This document shows, one piece after another, positions 8,268 to 16,817 of a stretch of DNA of 64,000 nt; position 1 is the stretch's first letter; each line of letters begins with the position of its first letter. The notes beneath the pieces were generated by a model, which saw nothing but the letters and a program-made list of their open reading frames with translations, had not been told where the DNA came from and made no database searches. Source of the DNA: Pseudodonghicola xiamenensis DSM 18339 (lineage in GTDB: Bacteria > Pseudomonadota > Alphaproteobacteria > Rhodobacterales > Rhodobacteraceae); assembly GCF_000429365.1 (NCBI RefSeq), contig NZ_AUBS01000005.1, forward strand, positions 124,001 through 188,000, written 5' to 3'. The translations under genes and the position numbers were made by a program.

Positions 8268-9191
8268 ATGCAAACCTACCTGCCGGTCGCCGAAGTCTCA
8301 GTCAACGCCCTGCTTCTTCTTGGGTTGGGTGGGCTTGTCGGGATCCTTTCGGGCATGTTCGGCGTCGGCGGCGGCTTTCTGATCACACCGCTTTTGTTCT
8401 TCATCGGCGTCCCCCCCTCGGTCGCCGTGGCCACAGGCGCCAATCAGATCGTCGCTTCATCCTTCTCGGCGGTTCTGGCGCATTTCCGGAAACGAACGGT
8501 CGATCTCAGTATGGGCACCGTGCTGCTGGTCGGGGGGCTGAGCGGTTCGGCGCTGGGGGTCTGGATCTTCAACTACCTGAAAAGCCTGGGCCAGGTCGAT
8601 CTTCTGGTCAGCCTGTGCTATGTCGTCTTTCTGGGTATCATCGGCGGGCTGATGTTCATCGAAAGCCTGAATGCGCTGCGCAAAGCGCATCGGCAAGGGC
8701 CGTCGAAACCGGCGCGGCGACGGCCCCGCACGTTGATCCATGCCTTGCCCTTCAAGATGCGGTTTCGCGCCTCGGGCCAATATATGTCCGTCATCCCGCC
8801 GCTGCTGGTCGGCTTCGCCGTGGGGATCCTATCGGCGATCATGGGGGTCGGCGGCGGGTTCATCATGGTCCCGGCGATGATCTATCTGCTGGGCATGCCG
8901 ACCAAGGTGGTGGTCGGAACCTCTCTGTTCCAGATCATCTTTGTCACCGCCTTCACCACCATGCTGCACGCGGTCACCAACCAGACCGTCGATATCGTGC
9001 TGGCGGTCTATCTGATCCTGGGCGGGGTGATCGGGGCGCAGATCGGCGCCCAGATCGGGTTGAAGCTGAAGGCCGAACAACTGCGCGTCCTGCTGGCCGC
9101 GATGGTATTGGCCGTCTGCGCCAAACTGGCACTGGATCTGCTGATCGAACCGGGAGAACTTTACAACCTCTCCAAGGTCGGAGCGATGTGA
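8268..9191 (+). CDS. Sulfite exporter TauE/SafE family permease
   Basis: A 307-residue membrane protein with two homologous halves, each carrying the TauE signature: GMFGVGGGFLITPLL near residue 30 and IMGVGGGFIMVPAMIY near residue 190. A positively charged loop (about 140-165, rich in R and K) separates the halves. Family members export sulfite, sulfoacetate or related anions; the substrate here is not shown. GGAG sits ahead of the ATG. Its stop overlaps the next start as TGATG. Confidence 0.88.
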   Translation: MQTYLPVAEVSVNALLLLGLGGLVGILSGMFGVGGGFLITPLLFFIGVPPSVAVATGANQIVASSFSAVLAHFRKRTVDLSMGTVLLVGGLSGSALGVWIFNYLKSLGQVDLLVSLCYVVFLGIIGGLMFIESLNALRKAHRQGPSKPARRRPRTLIHALPFKMRFRASGQYMSVIPPLLVGFAVGILSAIMGVGGGFIMVPAMIYLLGMPTKVVVGTSLFQIIFVTAFTTMLHAVTNQTVDIVLAVYLILGGVIGAQIGAQIGLKLKAEQLRVLLAAMVLAVCAKLALDLLIEPGELYNLSKVGAM

Positions 9192-9952
9192 TGCGGCTGC
9201 TGCTGGCCCTGTTCCTGCTTTGCCTGAGCGCACTGCCCGGTCGCACCGAAGAGGTAGTACTAGGCCTGTCGACCGACAAGGTCGCCATCACCACCAGTTT
9301 CAACGGATCGGAAATCCTGATCTTCGGCGCGATCAAACGCGAAACCCCGATCAAGGATGAACCGCTTGAAATCGTGATCACCGTCGCCGGCCCGTCGGAT
9401 CCGGTGCTGGTCCGACGCAAGGCGCATCGTTACGGCATGTGGATCAACACCGATGCGGTGATGGTCGATGCAGCCCCCAGCTTTTATGCGGTCGCGACCA
9501 CCGGACCGCTGCGGCAAGTGCTATCGCAGACCGAGGATCTGCGCCACAAGATAAGCATCGAACGCGCCATTCGCTCGGTCGGAGCGCCCGACAATATCCG
9601 CGATTCAGCCCGGTTCACCGATGCACTGATCCGCATCCGAGACGATCACGGCCTCTATCAGGAACTGGAGGGAACGGTTGCCTTCGACCAGCAGACGCTG
9701 TTCCGGACCGCCATCGACATGCCCGCCGACCTGACCGAGGGCGACTATTCCACCCGCATCTTCCTGACCCGTGGCGGCGCCGTAGTGTCGCAATATGAAA
9801 CCGTGATCAATGTCCGCAAGGTCGGGCTGGAACGTTGGCTCTATGTGCTATCGCGCCAGCACGCGGTGCTCTATGGCCTACTGTCGCTGACGATCGCCAT
9901 CGTCGCGGGCTGGGGTGCCTCGGCGGGTTTCTCGCTGCTGCGCAACCGCTGA
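9191..9952 (+). CDS. TIGR02186 family (Alph_Pro_TM) membrane-anchored protein
   Basis: A 253-residue protein with an N-terminal signal peptide (about 1-22), a periplasmic beta-rich body, and one C-terminal transmembrane helix (about 225-247) followed by a short basic tail. This matches the alphaproteobacterial TIGR02186/PF09608 family, which usually neighbours TauE/SafE permeases. Coupling to the exporter through TGATG suggests an accessory periplasmic subunit, but no biochemical role is known to me. Confidence 0.85.
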   Translation: MRLLLALFLLCLSALPGRTEEVVLGLSTDKVAITTSFNGSEILIFGAIKRETPIKDEPLEIVITVAGPSDPVLVRRKAHRYGMWINTDAVMVDAAPSFYAVATTGPLRQVLSQTEDLRHKISIERAIRSVGAPDNIRDSARFTDALIRIRDDHGLYQELEGTVAFDQQTLFRTAIDMPADLTEGDYSTRIFLTRGGAVVSQYETVINVRKVGLERWLYVLSRQHAVLYGLLSLTIAIVAGWGASAGFSLLRNR

Positions 9953-9960
9953 GCCACGCG

Positions 9961-9978
9961 AAAAGCCCCGACCGGGGC
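9961..9978 (-). terminator. Intrinsic terminator of the SDR gene
   Basis: GCCCC-GACC-GGGGC (9965-9978) is followed on the minus strand by TTTT (9964-9961). It lies between two convergent genes and can serve the minus-strand SDR/helicase transcript. Confidence 0.75.
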
Positions 9979-9994
9979 GATGAACGGCCAGGCC

Positions 9995-10729
9995 TCAGCC
10001 GCGGCCGATATAGGGCATCTTGGTCGCCATCACTGTCATGAACTGAACGTTCGCCTGCAGGGGCAACTCCGCCATGTGCAGGACCGACCGCGCCGCATCC
10101 TCGACCGCCATGGTCTCAAGCTCGGGCTGACCCGGATCGACGGCCTTCAGCTTCTCGGCCATATCCTCGACCAGCGGCGTGCGGGCATTGCCGATGTCGA
10201 TCTGGCCGCAGGCGATATCGAAGGGCCGCCCATCCAGCGACAGGCATTTGGTCAAGCCCGTGATCGCGTGCTTGGTCGCCGCATAGGGCATCGACCCCGG
10301 CCGTGGCACATGGGCGGCAATCGAGCCGTTGTTGATGATCCGCCCGCCCTGCGGGCTCTGGCGTCGCATTGCGGCGAAGGCGGCCCGCGCCGCCAGGAAC
10401 ATGCCATTCAGATTGACGTTGACCGAACGATACCAATCGTCGAGCGGCATTTCGTCAATCGTGGCCGGCGGGGTGAAGATGCCGGCGTTGTTGAACAGCA
10501 CATCCAGCCGACCGACCTGGGTGATGAAATCGGCAAAGGCCCGCTCCACCGCCGACGGATCGGTCACGTCGGCGACCAGCGGCACCGCATTGGGCTGCCC
10601 TTCCGCCATCTTCTGCAACAGATCGGCGCGGCGCGCCAGCAGGCCCACCTGCCAGCCCTCGGCCAGGAACAGTTCCGCGGTGGCGCGGCCGATGCCCGAA
10701 CTCGCGCCGGTGATCAGAATGGTTTTCAC
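9995..10729 (-). CDS. SDR family NAD(P)-dependent oxidoreductase
   Basis: A 244-residue classical short-chain dehydrogenase. The cofactor loop TGASSGIG is at 7-14, the NNAG motif near 81-84, and the catalytic set is visible as S in NNGSIAAH with Y-x-x-x-K in YAATK. The residue after the second beta strand is RR (LLARRADL), favouring NADPH. The substrate is unknown. The first four bases overlap the end of the helicase gene, so the pair is cotranscribed, although no functional link is obvious. Confidence 0.9.
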   Translation of the reverse strand: MKTILITGASSGIGRATAELFLAEGWQVGLLARRADLLQKMAEGQPNAVPLVADVTDPSAVERAFADFITQVGRLDVLFNNAGIFTPPATIDEMPLDDWYRSVNVNLNGMFLAARAAFAAMRRQSPQGGRIINNGSIAAHVPRPGSMPYAATKHAITGLTKCLSLDGRPFDIACGQIDIGNARTPLVEDMAEKLKAVDPGQPELETMAVEDAARSVLHMAELPLQANVQFMTVMATKMPYIGRG

Positions 10730-12264
10730 AGCAGGCTCTCCTCCGCCTCCAGAGTCAGGGTCGCGGCAGGGGCCGCACGCAAATCGTCAACTGTCAGCGG
10801 ATGCGTGGGTTTCGACAGCCGATTGCGCACCACCCAGATCAACCGCTCCTGTGCCCGGGTGATGGCAACATAGGCCAGCCGCTTCCACAAGGGCTGGCCG
10901 GCCTCGACCCGGCCCATGCGGGCAGCAGCGTAAAGATCAGGGGCAAAGACCTGCACCGTATCCCACTGGCTGCCCTGCGCCTTGTGGATGGTCACCGCTG
11001 CCCCATGCAGAAAGGCCGCGCCCATGCGGGCGGCAAAGGGAATGAAGGGCTCTTCCTCGTCCGGTTTCTCGATCTTGATGATCGAGGCGGCCGAGACCTG
11101 GGGATCCTCGGCGCCGATCACATGCAGGCGCGAAAACCCCGGCTTGCGCCCCGGCCCCAGATAGATCACCTGCGCCCCCTTGATCAGCCCGCGCGCCTCG
11201 AGGTCCAGACGCTTCTTGCGGTGCTTCATCGGCAGTTCGATCCCATCGCAGATCAGCGGCTCCCCTTCCAGCAGATCATCCTCGGGCGCGCCATAGACAT
11301 GGCGAAAGGCGGTGATCAGCCGGATCCGGGTGGCATTGCGCCAGACCAGCACCGGGCTGCGCGCCATCAGATCGACCTCGACCCGCTGCCCCCAGACCAC
11401 ACGCTCGTCGCGGCGCGCGGTCTCTTCGATCATGCGTTCGAATTCCTCGAAGCCAAGCTGCGGATCGGCCAGGGCATGAGCCAGGTCGAGGATCGGGTTA
11501 TCCGCTTCCTGCCGGTGAATGCGGTGGAGGATCAGCTTGCGATCCTCCGGCAGGCCATCGAAGACCATCGCCCCCGATTGGTTCACCGGCGCCAACTGCG
11601 CGGGATCGCCGAACAACAGCAGATTCGGGAAAATCTCCTTCAGGTCCTGAAACTGCCGATCGTCGAGCATCGAGGCCTCATCCACGAAACCGATATCGAG
11701 CGGGTCCTCGCGCCGTTTCCAGCCGGTAATGAAATCCGATCCACGCAATCCCGCCGCAGCCAGCGCACCCGGAATCGATTTGTTGGTCTGATAGAAGGCA
11801 AAGGCCCGGTCCAACGCCTGATCGGTCAACCCTTCGATCTCGGGGCGTTCGTCGTTCCCGGCCAGCCATTCGGCGATACGCTCGTATTCGGGATCGTAGA
11901 CCGGGGTATAGAGGATCCGGTGGATCGTCGTCGCAGGCACTCCGCGAAACCGCAGCACGCTCGCCGCCTTGTTGGTCGGCGCCAGAATTGCCAGCGTGCG
12001 GCGCTCCTCCCGTCGCTTGCGACTTTCGAAATCGCCCGAAACGATATCCACGCCAGACTGCTGCAGGGTCTTGTAAAGCTCTGACAACAAAAGGGTCTTT
12101 CCCGATCCCGCCTTGCCGATCACGGCCATCACACCGCTGCCGGCCTCACGCGGGGGAACCAGCAGCCCATCTTCCATATTCACGCCGGATTGGCGCAGCA
12201 TCTCGGCCACGTGATCGAAGGCCGCGGCCTGATCTTCGGAAAATGTGATGGGCGGTTTGGTCAT
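10726..12264 (-). CDS. RecD-like ATP-dependent DNA helicase
   Basis: A 512-residue superfamily 1B helicase. Walker A is GKAGSGKT near residues 51-58, motif Ia LAPTNKAAS, Walker B DEASMLDD, then LFGDPAQLAPV (motif III) and a C-terminal UvrD_C_2 block with TIHKAQGSQWDTV and YVAITRAQERLIWV. This is the AAA_30 plus UvrD_C_2 plan of short RecD-like helicases, well under RecD2 length and without RecBC nearby. Likely 5'-3' helicase activity in repair or recombination. Its ATG is at 12264 and its 3' end overlaps the SDR gene by 4 bases. Confidence 0.9.
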   Translation of the reverse strand: MTKPPITFSEDQAAAFDHVAEMLRQSGVNMEDGLLVPPREAGSGVMAVIGKAGSGKTLLLSELYKTLQQSGVDIVSGDFESRKRREERRTLAILAPTNKAASVLRFRGVPATTIHRILYTPVYDPEYERIAEWLAGNDERPEIEGLTDQALDRAFAFYQTNKSIPGALAAAGLRGSDFITGWKRREDPLDIGFVDEASMLDDRQFQDLKEIFPNLLLFGDPAQLAPVNQSGAMVFDGLPEDRKLILHRIHRQEADNPILDLAHALADPQLGFEEFERMIEETARRDERVVWGQRVEVDLMARSPVLVWRNATRIRLITAFRHVYGAPEDDLLEGEPLICDGIELPMKHRKKRLDLEARGLIKGAQVIYLGPGRKPGFSRLHVIGAEDPQVSAASIIKIEKPDEEEPFIPFAARMGAAFLHGAAVTIHKAQGSQWDTVQVFAPDLYAAARMGRVEAGQPLWKRLAYVAITRAQERLIWVVRNRLSKPTHPLTVDDLRAAPAATLTLEAEESLL

Positions 12265-12329
12265 GGCGCGACCCTACCCTGCCCCATGTCCCGGCGCCAG
12301 AGACAAGCACCCCGGACCAGGCCGGCAGA

Positions 12330-12518
12330 TCACGCGTGGTTTCGCGAATTTACAGGCTCCGACGTGGCGGCGGACCGCGGGCTCTCCGATTGCGCCAGCT
12401 CCTCTATCGCGATCTCGCTTGCACGTTCGAGCTGCGCGGCAAGCCCCCTCATCCCGTTGGTCTTTGCACAGGATCGCAGGTCCTCCAGCACTGCAAGAAT
12501 CCAATCAGGGCCAGCCAT
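12330..12518 (-). CDS. Small conserved-looking helical protein
   Basis: A 62-residue acidic protein upstream of the helicase on the same strand. It starts MAGPDWILAVLEDLRSCAKTN and is predicted helical to about residue 45 with a polar tail. AAGGTGA lies 5 bases before the ATG, much better than chance. I recall similar W-x-L-x-x-L-x-D-L starts in Rhodobacterales hypothetical proteins, but assign no function. The region upstream (12519-12600) is AT-rich and could hold its promoter. Confidence 0.6.
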   Translation of the reverse strand: MAGPDWILAVLEDLRSCAKTNGMRGLAAQLERASEIAIEELAQSESPRSAATSEPVNSRNHA

Positions 12519-12603
12519 AATTCACCTTAAGGAAGAAGGAATATCAGGCTAGCACAACTTAAAGTAATAATAAATCAAAAGATCATTCCGGGCATGACGA
12601 ATA

Positions 12604-12640
12604 AGCCGCGGGGTCAGAGCGCCCCCGCGGCTTTCATTGC
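12604..12640 (-). terminator. Strong hairpin terminator behind ccr
   Basis: AGCCGCGGGG (12604-12613) pairs perfectly with CCCCGCGGCT (12623-12632) around an 8-9 base loop. On the minus strand TTATT follows; on the plus strand TTCATT follows. It lies about 30 bases past the ccr stop. Confidence 0.8.
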
Positions 12641-12661
12641 TTCTGACCATGCTGGTTCAGC

Positions 12662-13951
12662 TCAGGCGCGGCCGGCCTCCAGCACCTCTTCAAAGGTGCG
12701 CAAACCGGTTTTCGGCGACTGCACCAGCACCGACATATTGCCGGGCTTATGTTCGTTCCGCAGCATCTTCATATGCGCCTGGGGCAGTTCCGCCCAGGTG
12801 AAGACTTCGGACATGCAGGGGTCGATCCGGCGTTCGATCATCAACCGGTTGGCCGCCGCCGCCTGCTTCAGATGCGCGAAGTGCGAGCCCTGCAGACGCT
12901 TCTGGTGCATCCACATGTAGCGCACGTCAAAAGTGCAGTTGAAGCCGGAGGTGCCGGCACAGATCACCACCATGCCACCCTTCTTGCAGACGAGCGAACT
13001 GACCGGGAAGGTCGCCTCGCCGGGGTGTTCGAAGACGATGTCTGGGCTGACGCCCTTGCCGGTGATCTCCCAGATCGCCTTGCCGAACCGGCGCGCCTCT
13101 TTCAGCCAGTCATTATATTCCGGCGTGTTGACGGTGGGCAGACGGCCCCAGCAGCTGAAGTCCTTGCGGTTGATCACGCCCTTGGCGCCCAGCCCCATGA
13201 CGAATTCGCGCTTGTCCTCATCCGAGATCACGCCGATAGCGTTGGCACCGGCGGTGTTGATCAGCTGGATCGCGAAGGACCCCAGACCGCCCGAAGCCCC
13301 CCAGACCAGAACGTTCTGACCCGGCTTCAGCTCGTGCGGATGGTGGCCGAACAGCATGCGATAGGCGGTGGCGAGCGTCAGCGTGTAACAGGCGCTTTCT
13401 TCCCAGGTCAGGTGCCGCGGGCGCGGCATCAACTGCTGTGCCTGCACCCGGGTGAACTGCGCAAAGGACCCATCAGGCGTCTCGTATCCCCAGATCCGCT
13501 GGGAGGAGGAGAACATCGGGTCGCCGCCGTTGCATTCCTCGTCGTCGCCATCGTCCTGGTTGCAGTGAATGACGACTTCGTCACCGACCTTCCAGCGCTT
13601 GACCGCCGAGCCGACGGCCCAGACGATGCCCGCCGCATCGGAACCGGCGATATGATAAGATTGCTTGTGCCCATCGAAGGGGCTGATCGGCTTGCCCAGA
13701 GCGGCCCAGACGCCATTGTAGTTGACCCCGGCAGCCATCACCAGAACCAGCACCTCGTGACTGTCGAGCTTCGGCGTATCCACCACCTCGAGCTGCATCG
13801 CGGTATCGGGTTCACCATGCCGTTCCTTGCGAATGGCCCAGGCGTACATCTGCTTCGGCACATAGCCGAGCGGGGGCATTTCGCCCATCTCGTACAGGTC
13901 TTTTTCGGGCGCCTCATACGGCGCGATTCCACCGTTGGTGTCCAGAGCCAT
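12662..13951 (-). CDS. ccr: Crotonyl-CoA carboxylase/reductase
   Basis: A 429-residue medium-chain reductase that converts crotonyl-CoA, CO2 and NADPH to ethylmalonyl-CoA, the key step of the ethylmalonyl-CoA pathway. The N-terminal KDLYEMGEMPPLGYVP, the long CNQDDGDDEECNGGDPMFSS insertion near residue 150 and the NADPH loop WGASGGLGSF near 215 are typical of Ccr and not of simple enoyl reductases. GAGGAGG stands before the ATG at 13951; the open frame runs on to 14119 but those residues are not Ccr-like. Divergent from ecm over a 455-base control region. Confidence 0.96.
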   Translation of the reverse strand: MALDTNGGIAPYEAPEKDLYEMGEMPPLGYVPKQMYAWAIRKERHGEPDTAMQLEVVDTPKLDSHEVLVLVMAAGVNYNGVWAALGKPISPFDGHKQSYHIAGSDAAGIVWAVGSAVKRWKVGDEVVIHCNQDDGDDEECNGGDPMFSSSQRIWGYETPDGSFAQFTRVQAQQLMPRPRHLTWEESACYTLTLATAYRMLFGHHPHELKPGQNVLVWGASGGLGSFAIQLINTAGANAIGVISDEDKREFVMGLGAKGVINRKDFSCWGRLPTVNTPEYNDWLKEARRFGKAIWEITGKGVSPDIVFEHPGEATFPVSSLVCKKGGMVVICAGTSGFNCTFDVRYMWMHQKRLQGSHFAHLKQAAAANRLMIERRIDPCMSEVFTWAELPQAHMKMLRNEHKPGNMSVLVQSPKTGLRTFEEVLEAGRA

Positions 13952-14331
13952 GCCGGCCTCCTCAGTTAGCCTTTCCGCCGCGATGCAGAATCGCGGCCCT
14001 GCAGGTGGGATAAACATGGCCGCGCAACATTGCAATACATCAAGTTGTAATTTTGAAACTTTATGACCTTGCGGATGCAGCATATCTCCAAGCGCCAGCG
14101 CTGCGCCCGCGAAGTGCACAGTTTCTCTCCAGGTTTTGCACGCTCAGCGTCTTCATCTCGTCCCCTCCCCCCTACAGCGTCTCATACCGGGCCCTGCCGA
14201 CAAAGGATTCCCTTTGGCAAGCCGCCCCGAAGCGGGCAAGCTGGCCTCGGACTGGCCCAGATTGGCCCCGGGCTCACCTCAGACAGGGCACCCCGAGGCG
14301 GCATCTTCGCTCGATGCCGCGTTGCGGCGAA
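13952..14331. promoter_or_regulatory. Upstream part of the divergent ccr/ecm control region
   Basis: No gene is supported here. The ccr-proximal part is AT-richer and holds TTGCAATACA and GTTGTAATTT, which share a TTG(C/T)AAT core about 15 bases apart, around 14027-14052. A TTTTGCAC lies near 14134. TTGCAA-type sites are bound by RamB-like regulators of acetate and ethylmalonyl-CoA genes in relatives; I cannot confirm that here. I saw no clear -35/-10 pair for ccr. Confidence 0.35.
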
Positions 14332-14360
14332 TTGACAGAGGCCAAAAATTACGATCTAGA
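14332..14360 (+). promoter_or_regulatory. ecm: Promoter of ecm
   Basis: TTGACA at 14332-14337 and TCTAGA at 14355-14360 with an ideal 17-base spacer, in an AT-rich patch 47-75 bases upstream of the ecm ATG. This is the best sigma-70 match in the window. Confidence 0.75.
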
Positions 14361-14406
14361 ACAAAAAAGTGAAAGATTGTTGCGACCACGATTCAAGAGG
14401 CTCCCG

Positions 14407-16374
14407 ATGACGCAGACGCAGAAAGACCGCCCCTGGCTGATCCGCACCTATGCCGGCCATTCCACGGCCCAGGCCTCGAATACGCTTTACCGTGGCAACC
14501 TGGCCAAGGGTCAGACCGGGCTGTCAGTAGCCTTCGATCTGCCCACCCAGACCGGCTATGACAGCGACCACAAACTGGCGCATGGCGAAGTCGGCAAGGT
14601 CGGCGTGCCGGTCTGCCACCTGGGCGACATGCGGATGCTGTTCGATCAGATCCCGCTGGAGCAGATGAACACCTCGATGACGATCAACGCCACCGCGCCC
14701 TGGCTGCTGGCGCTCTACATCGCCGTGGCCGAGGAACAGGGCGCGGATATTTCCAAGCTTCAAGGCACCGTGCAAAACGATCTGATCAAGGAATACCTCA
14801 GCCGCGGCACCTATGTCTGCCCGCCCAAGCCGTCGCTGAAAATGATCGCGGACGTTGCCGAATACTGCTATCGCAACGTCCCGAAATGGAACCCGATGAA
14901 CGTGTGTTCCTATCACTTGCAAGAAGCCGGCGCGACGCCCGAGCAGGAACTGGCCTTCGCCCTTTCCACCGCAATCGCGGTTCTGGACGAATTGCGCCCA
15001 CGGGTCCCGGCCGAGGATTTCCCGGCCATGGTCAGCCGCATTTCCTTCTTCGTGAACGCCGGCATCCGCTTCGTCACCGAAATGTGCAAGATGCGTGCCT
15101 TTGTCGATCTCTGGGACGAAATCTGCCGCGACCGCTATGGCGTCGAGAATCCGAAATTCCGCCGCTTCCGCTATGGGGTCCAAGTCAACTCTCTCGGCCT
15201 GACCGAACAGCAGCCGGAAAACAACGTCTATCGCATCCTGATCGAAATGCTGGCAGTGACGCTGTCGAAAAAGGCCCGGGCCCGGGCCGTGCAGCTTCCC
15301 GCCTGGAACGAGGCCCTGGGCCTGCCCCGCCCCTGGGATCAGCAATGGTCGATGCGGATGCAACAGATCCTGGCCTATGAAACCGATTTGCTGGAATATG
15401 GTGACCTGTTCGACGGTAATCCGGCGGTCGACGCCAAGGTCGAAGAGCTGAAAGAAGGGGCCCGCGCCGAATTGGCCAACCTCGATTCCATGGGCGGAGC
15501 CATTTCGGCAATTGAATATATGAAAGCCCGCCTGGTCGATTCCAATGCCGACCGGCTGAACCGGATCGAACGCAACGAAACCATCGTTGTCGGCGTCAAC
15601 AAATGGACCGAGGGCGAGGCATCGCCGCTGCAAACCGAAGATGGCGGCATCATGGTGGTCGACCCGGCGGTGGAAAAGGAACAAATCGCCCGCCTGAACG
15701 ACTGGCGCACCGCGCGCGATGAAGCAGCCGTTCAAAAGGCCCTGACCGCCCTTCGCGAAGCTGCCGCGACCGGTGTCAATATCATGCCCGCCTCGATCGC
15801 CGCCGCCAAGGCTGGCGCCACCACCGGCGAATGGGCCGAACAAATGCGTGCAGTTCACGGCACTTACCGCGGTCCCACCGGGGTGTCGCGGGCGGTTTCG
15901 AACAAGACAGAAGGGCTGGAGGATCTGCGTGCCGCCGTCGACATGGTCAGCGACAGGCTGGGCCGGCGAATGAAATTCCTGGTCGGCAAGCCCGGGCTCG
16001 ATGGCCATTCCAACGGCGCCGAACAGATCGCGTTCCGCGCCCGCGATTGCGGCATGGACATCAGTTATGAAGGTATCCGCCTGACGCCGGAGGAGATCAT
16101 TTCCGCAGCCCTGGCCGAAAACCCGCATGTAATCGGCCTGTCGATTCTTTCCGGCAGCCATATTCCACTGGTCGAAGAGGTGATGGAGCGGCTCAAAAAG
16201 GCAGAACTGGATCACATTCCGGTGATCGTCGGCGGCATCATTCCGGAAAGCGATGCTCAGAAATTGAAAACCATGGGCGTCGCAAAGGTCTATACGCCCA
16301 AGGATTTTGAGCTCAACGTAATTATGAGCGACATTGTGGCGCTCGTTGACCCCCAACAAATCGCAGCGGAATAG
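14407..16374 (+). CDS. ecm: Ethylmalonyl-CoA mutase (B12-dependent)
   Basis: A 655-residue single-chain coenzyme-B12 acyl-CoA mutase, shorter than methylmalonyl-CoA mutase (about 710). It opens RPWLIRTYAGHSTAQASN and keeps the catalytic barrel (about 1-480). The C-terminal cobalamin domain has the DxHxxG motif in KPGLDGHSNGAEQ near residue 530, with SGS and GG loops behind. It turns (2R)-ethylmalonyl-CoA into methylsuccinyl-CoA. Assignment as Ecm over Mcm rests on length, start and the divergent ccr neighbour. The ATG at 14407 follows AGAGG; the frame stays open back to 14053 but that part crosses the promoter and is not coding. Confidence 0.95.
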   Translation: MTQTQKDRPWLIRTYAGHSTAQASNTLYRGNLAKGQTGLSVAFDLPTQTGYDSDHKLAHGEVGKVGVPVCHLGDMRMLFDQIPLEQMNTSMTINATAPWLLALYIAVAEEQGADISKLQGTVQNDLIKEYLSRGTYVCPPKPSLKMIADVAEYCYRNVPKWNPMNVCSYHLQEAGATPEQELAFALSTAIAVLDELRPRVPAEDFPAMVSRISFFVNAGIRFVTEMCKMRAFVDLWDEICRDRYGVENPKFRRFRYGVQVNSLGLTEQQPENNVYRILIEMLAVTLSKKARARAVQLPAWNEALGLPRPWDQQWSMRMQQILAYETDLLEYGDLFDGNPAVDAKVEELKEGARAELANLDSMGGAISAIEYMKARLVDSNADRLNRIERNETIVVGVNKWTEGEASPLQTEDGGIMVVDPAVEKEQIARLNDWRTARDEAAVQKALTALREAAATGVNIMPASIAAAKAGATTGEWAEQMRAVHGTYRGPTGVSRAVSNKTEGLEDLRAAVDMVSDRLGRRMKFLVGKPGLDGHSNGAEQIAFRARDCGMDISYEGIRLTPEEIISAALAENPHVIGLSILSGSHIPLVEEVMERLKKAELDHIPVIVGGIIPESDAQKLKTMGVAKVYTPKDFELNVIMSDIVALVDPQQIAAE

Positions 16375-16387
16375 ACACAATTCACTT

Positions 16388-16405
16388 TGACGCTGATTAG
16401 CGTCA
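16388..16405. repeat. Perfect 7-bp inverted repeat overlapping a -35-like hexamer
   Basis: TGACGCT-GATT-AGCGTCA is perfect. It starts inside TTGACG (16387-16392) 13 bases after the ecm stop and 73 bases before the H-NS-like gene. It may be an operator or a weak ecm hairpin; no T-run follows. Confidence 0.6.
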
Positions 16406-16429
16406 GCCTGATCGCTATTGTGCCAACAT

Positions 16430-16460
16430 TGTGCCGGCGCTATGCACCGGCACACATTTT
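16430..16460 (+). terminator. Stem-loop with TTTT in the leader of the H-NS-like gene
   Basis: TGTGCCGG (16430-16437) pairs perfectly with CCGGCACA (16447-16454) over a 9-base loop, followed by CATTTT. It could end ecm transcription or act as an attenuator, since the H-NS-like ATG is only 23 bases after the stem. Confidence 0.6.
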
Positions 16461-16477
16461 GGTATATGGAGATTCAA

Positions 16478-16801
16478 ATGGCGATCGACCTTTCTATCTT
16501 GTCCCGCAAAGAATTAATTGAGCTTCAAGCGGGCGTGGAAAAGGCGCTCAAGGATGCTGAGGTTCGTGAACGCCGCGAAGCCTTGAAGGCGGCCGAACAA
16601 GCCGCAGCCGAATTCGGCTTCTCGTTGTCGGAACTCGCCACTGACAGCAAAATGCGACCGGTCTCGAAACAACCGAAAACGCCGCCGAAATATCGCAACC
16701 CGAACAACCCGGAAGAAACTTGGTCGGGTCGCGGTCGCAAACCCCGCTGGGTGCATGAGGCACTGACCGCCGGGGCCGATATAACGGATCTGGAAATCTG
16801 A
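16478..16801 (+). CDS. H-NS family nucleoid protein (HvrA-like)
   Basis: A 107-residue H-NS-like DNA-binding protein. A basic/acidic coiled-coil region (about 5-48, with [20 protein letters not shown]) should oligomerise, and the C-terminal AT-hook-like domain carries [21 protein letters not shown], where the GRGRKPRW core enters the minor groove. This is the layout of Rhodobacter HvrA, a regulator of photosynthesis and nitrogen genes and a nucleoid silencer. GGAG precedes the ATG at 16478 by 7 bases; upstream in-frame ATGs at 16466 and 16442 lack such a site. Two palindromes ahead of it suggest regulated expression. Confidence 0.88.
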   Translation: MAIDLSILSRKELIELQAGVEKALKDAEVRERREALKAAEQAAAEFGFSLSELATDSKMRPVSKQPKTPPKYRNPNNPEETWSGRGRKPRWVHEALTAGADITDLEI

Positions 16802-16817
16802 ACGGACCCTGTCGGAC

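Noticed and set aside
10801..12084. 427-codon plus-strand frame over the RecD-like helicase
   Set aside because: The helicase on the minus strand has all its motifs; this frame is its shadow.
12559..12573. CtrA site TTAA-N7-TTAA upstream of the small gene
   Set aside because: The second half is ATAA; one mismatch in an AT-rich patch is not enough.
14053..14406. N-terminal extension of ecm
   Set aside because: It runs through the ecm promoter and is not mutase-like; the ATG at 14407 matches Ecm starts.
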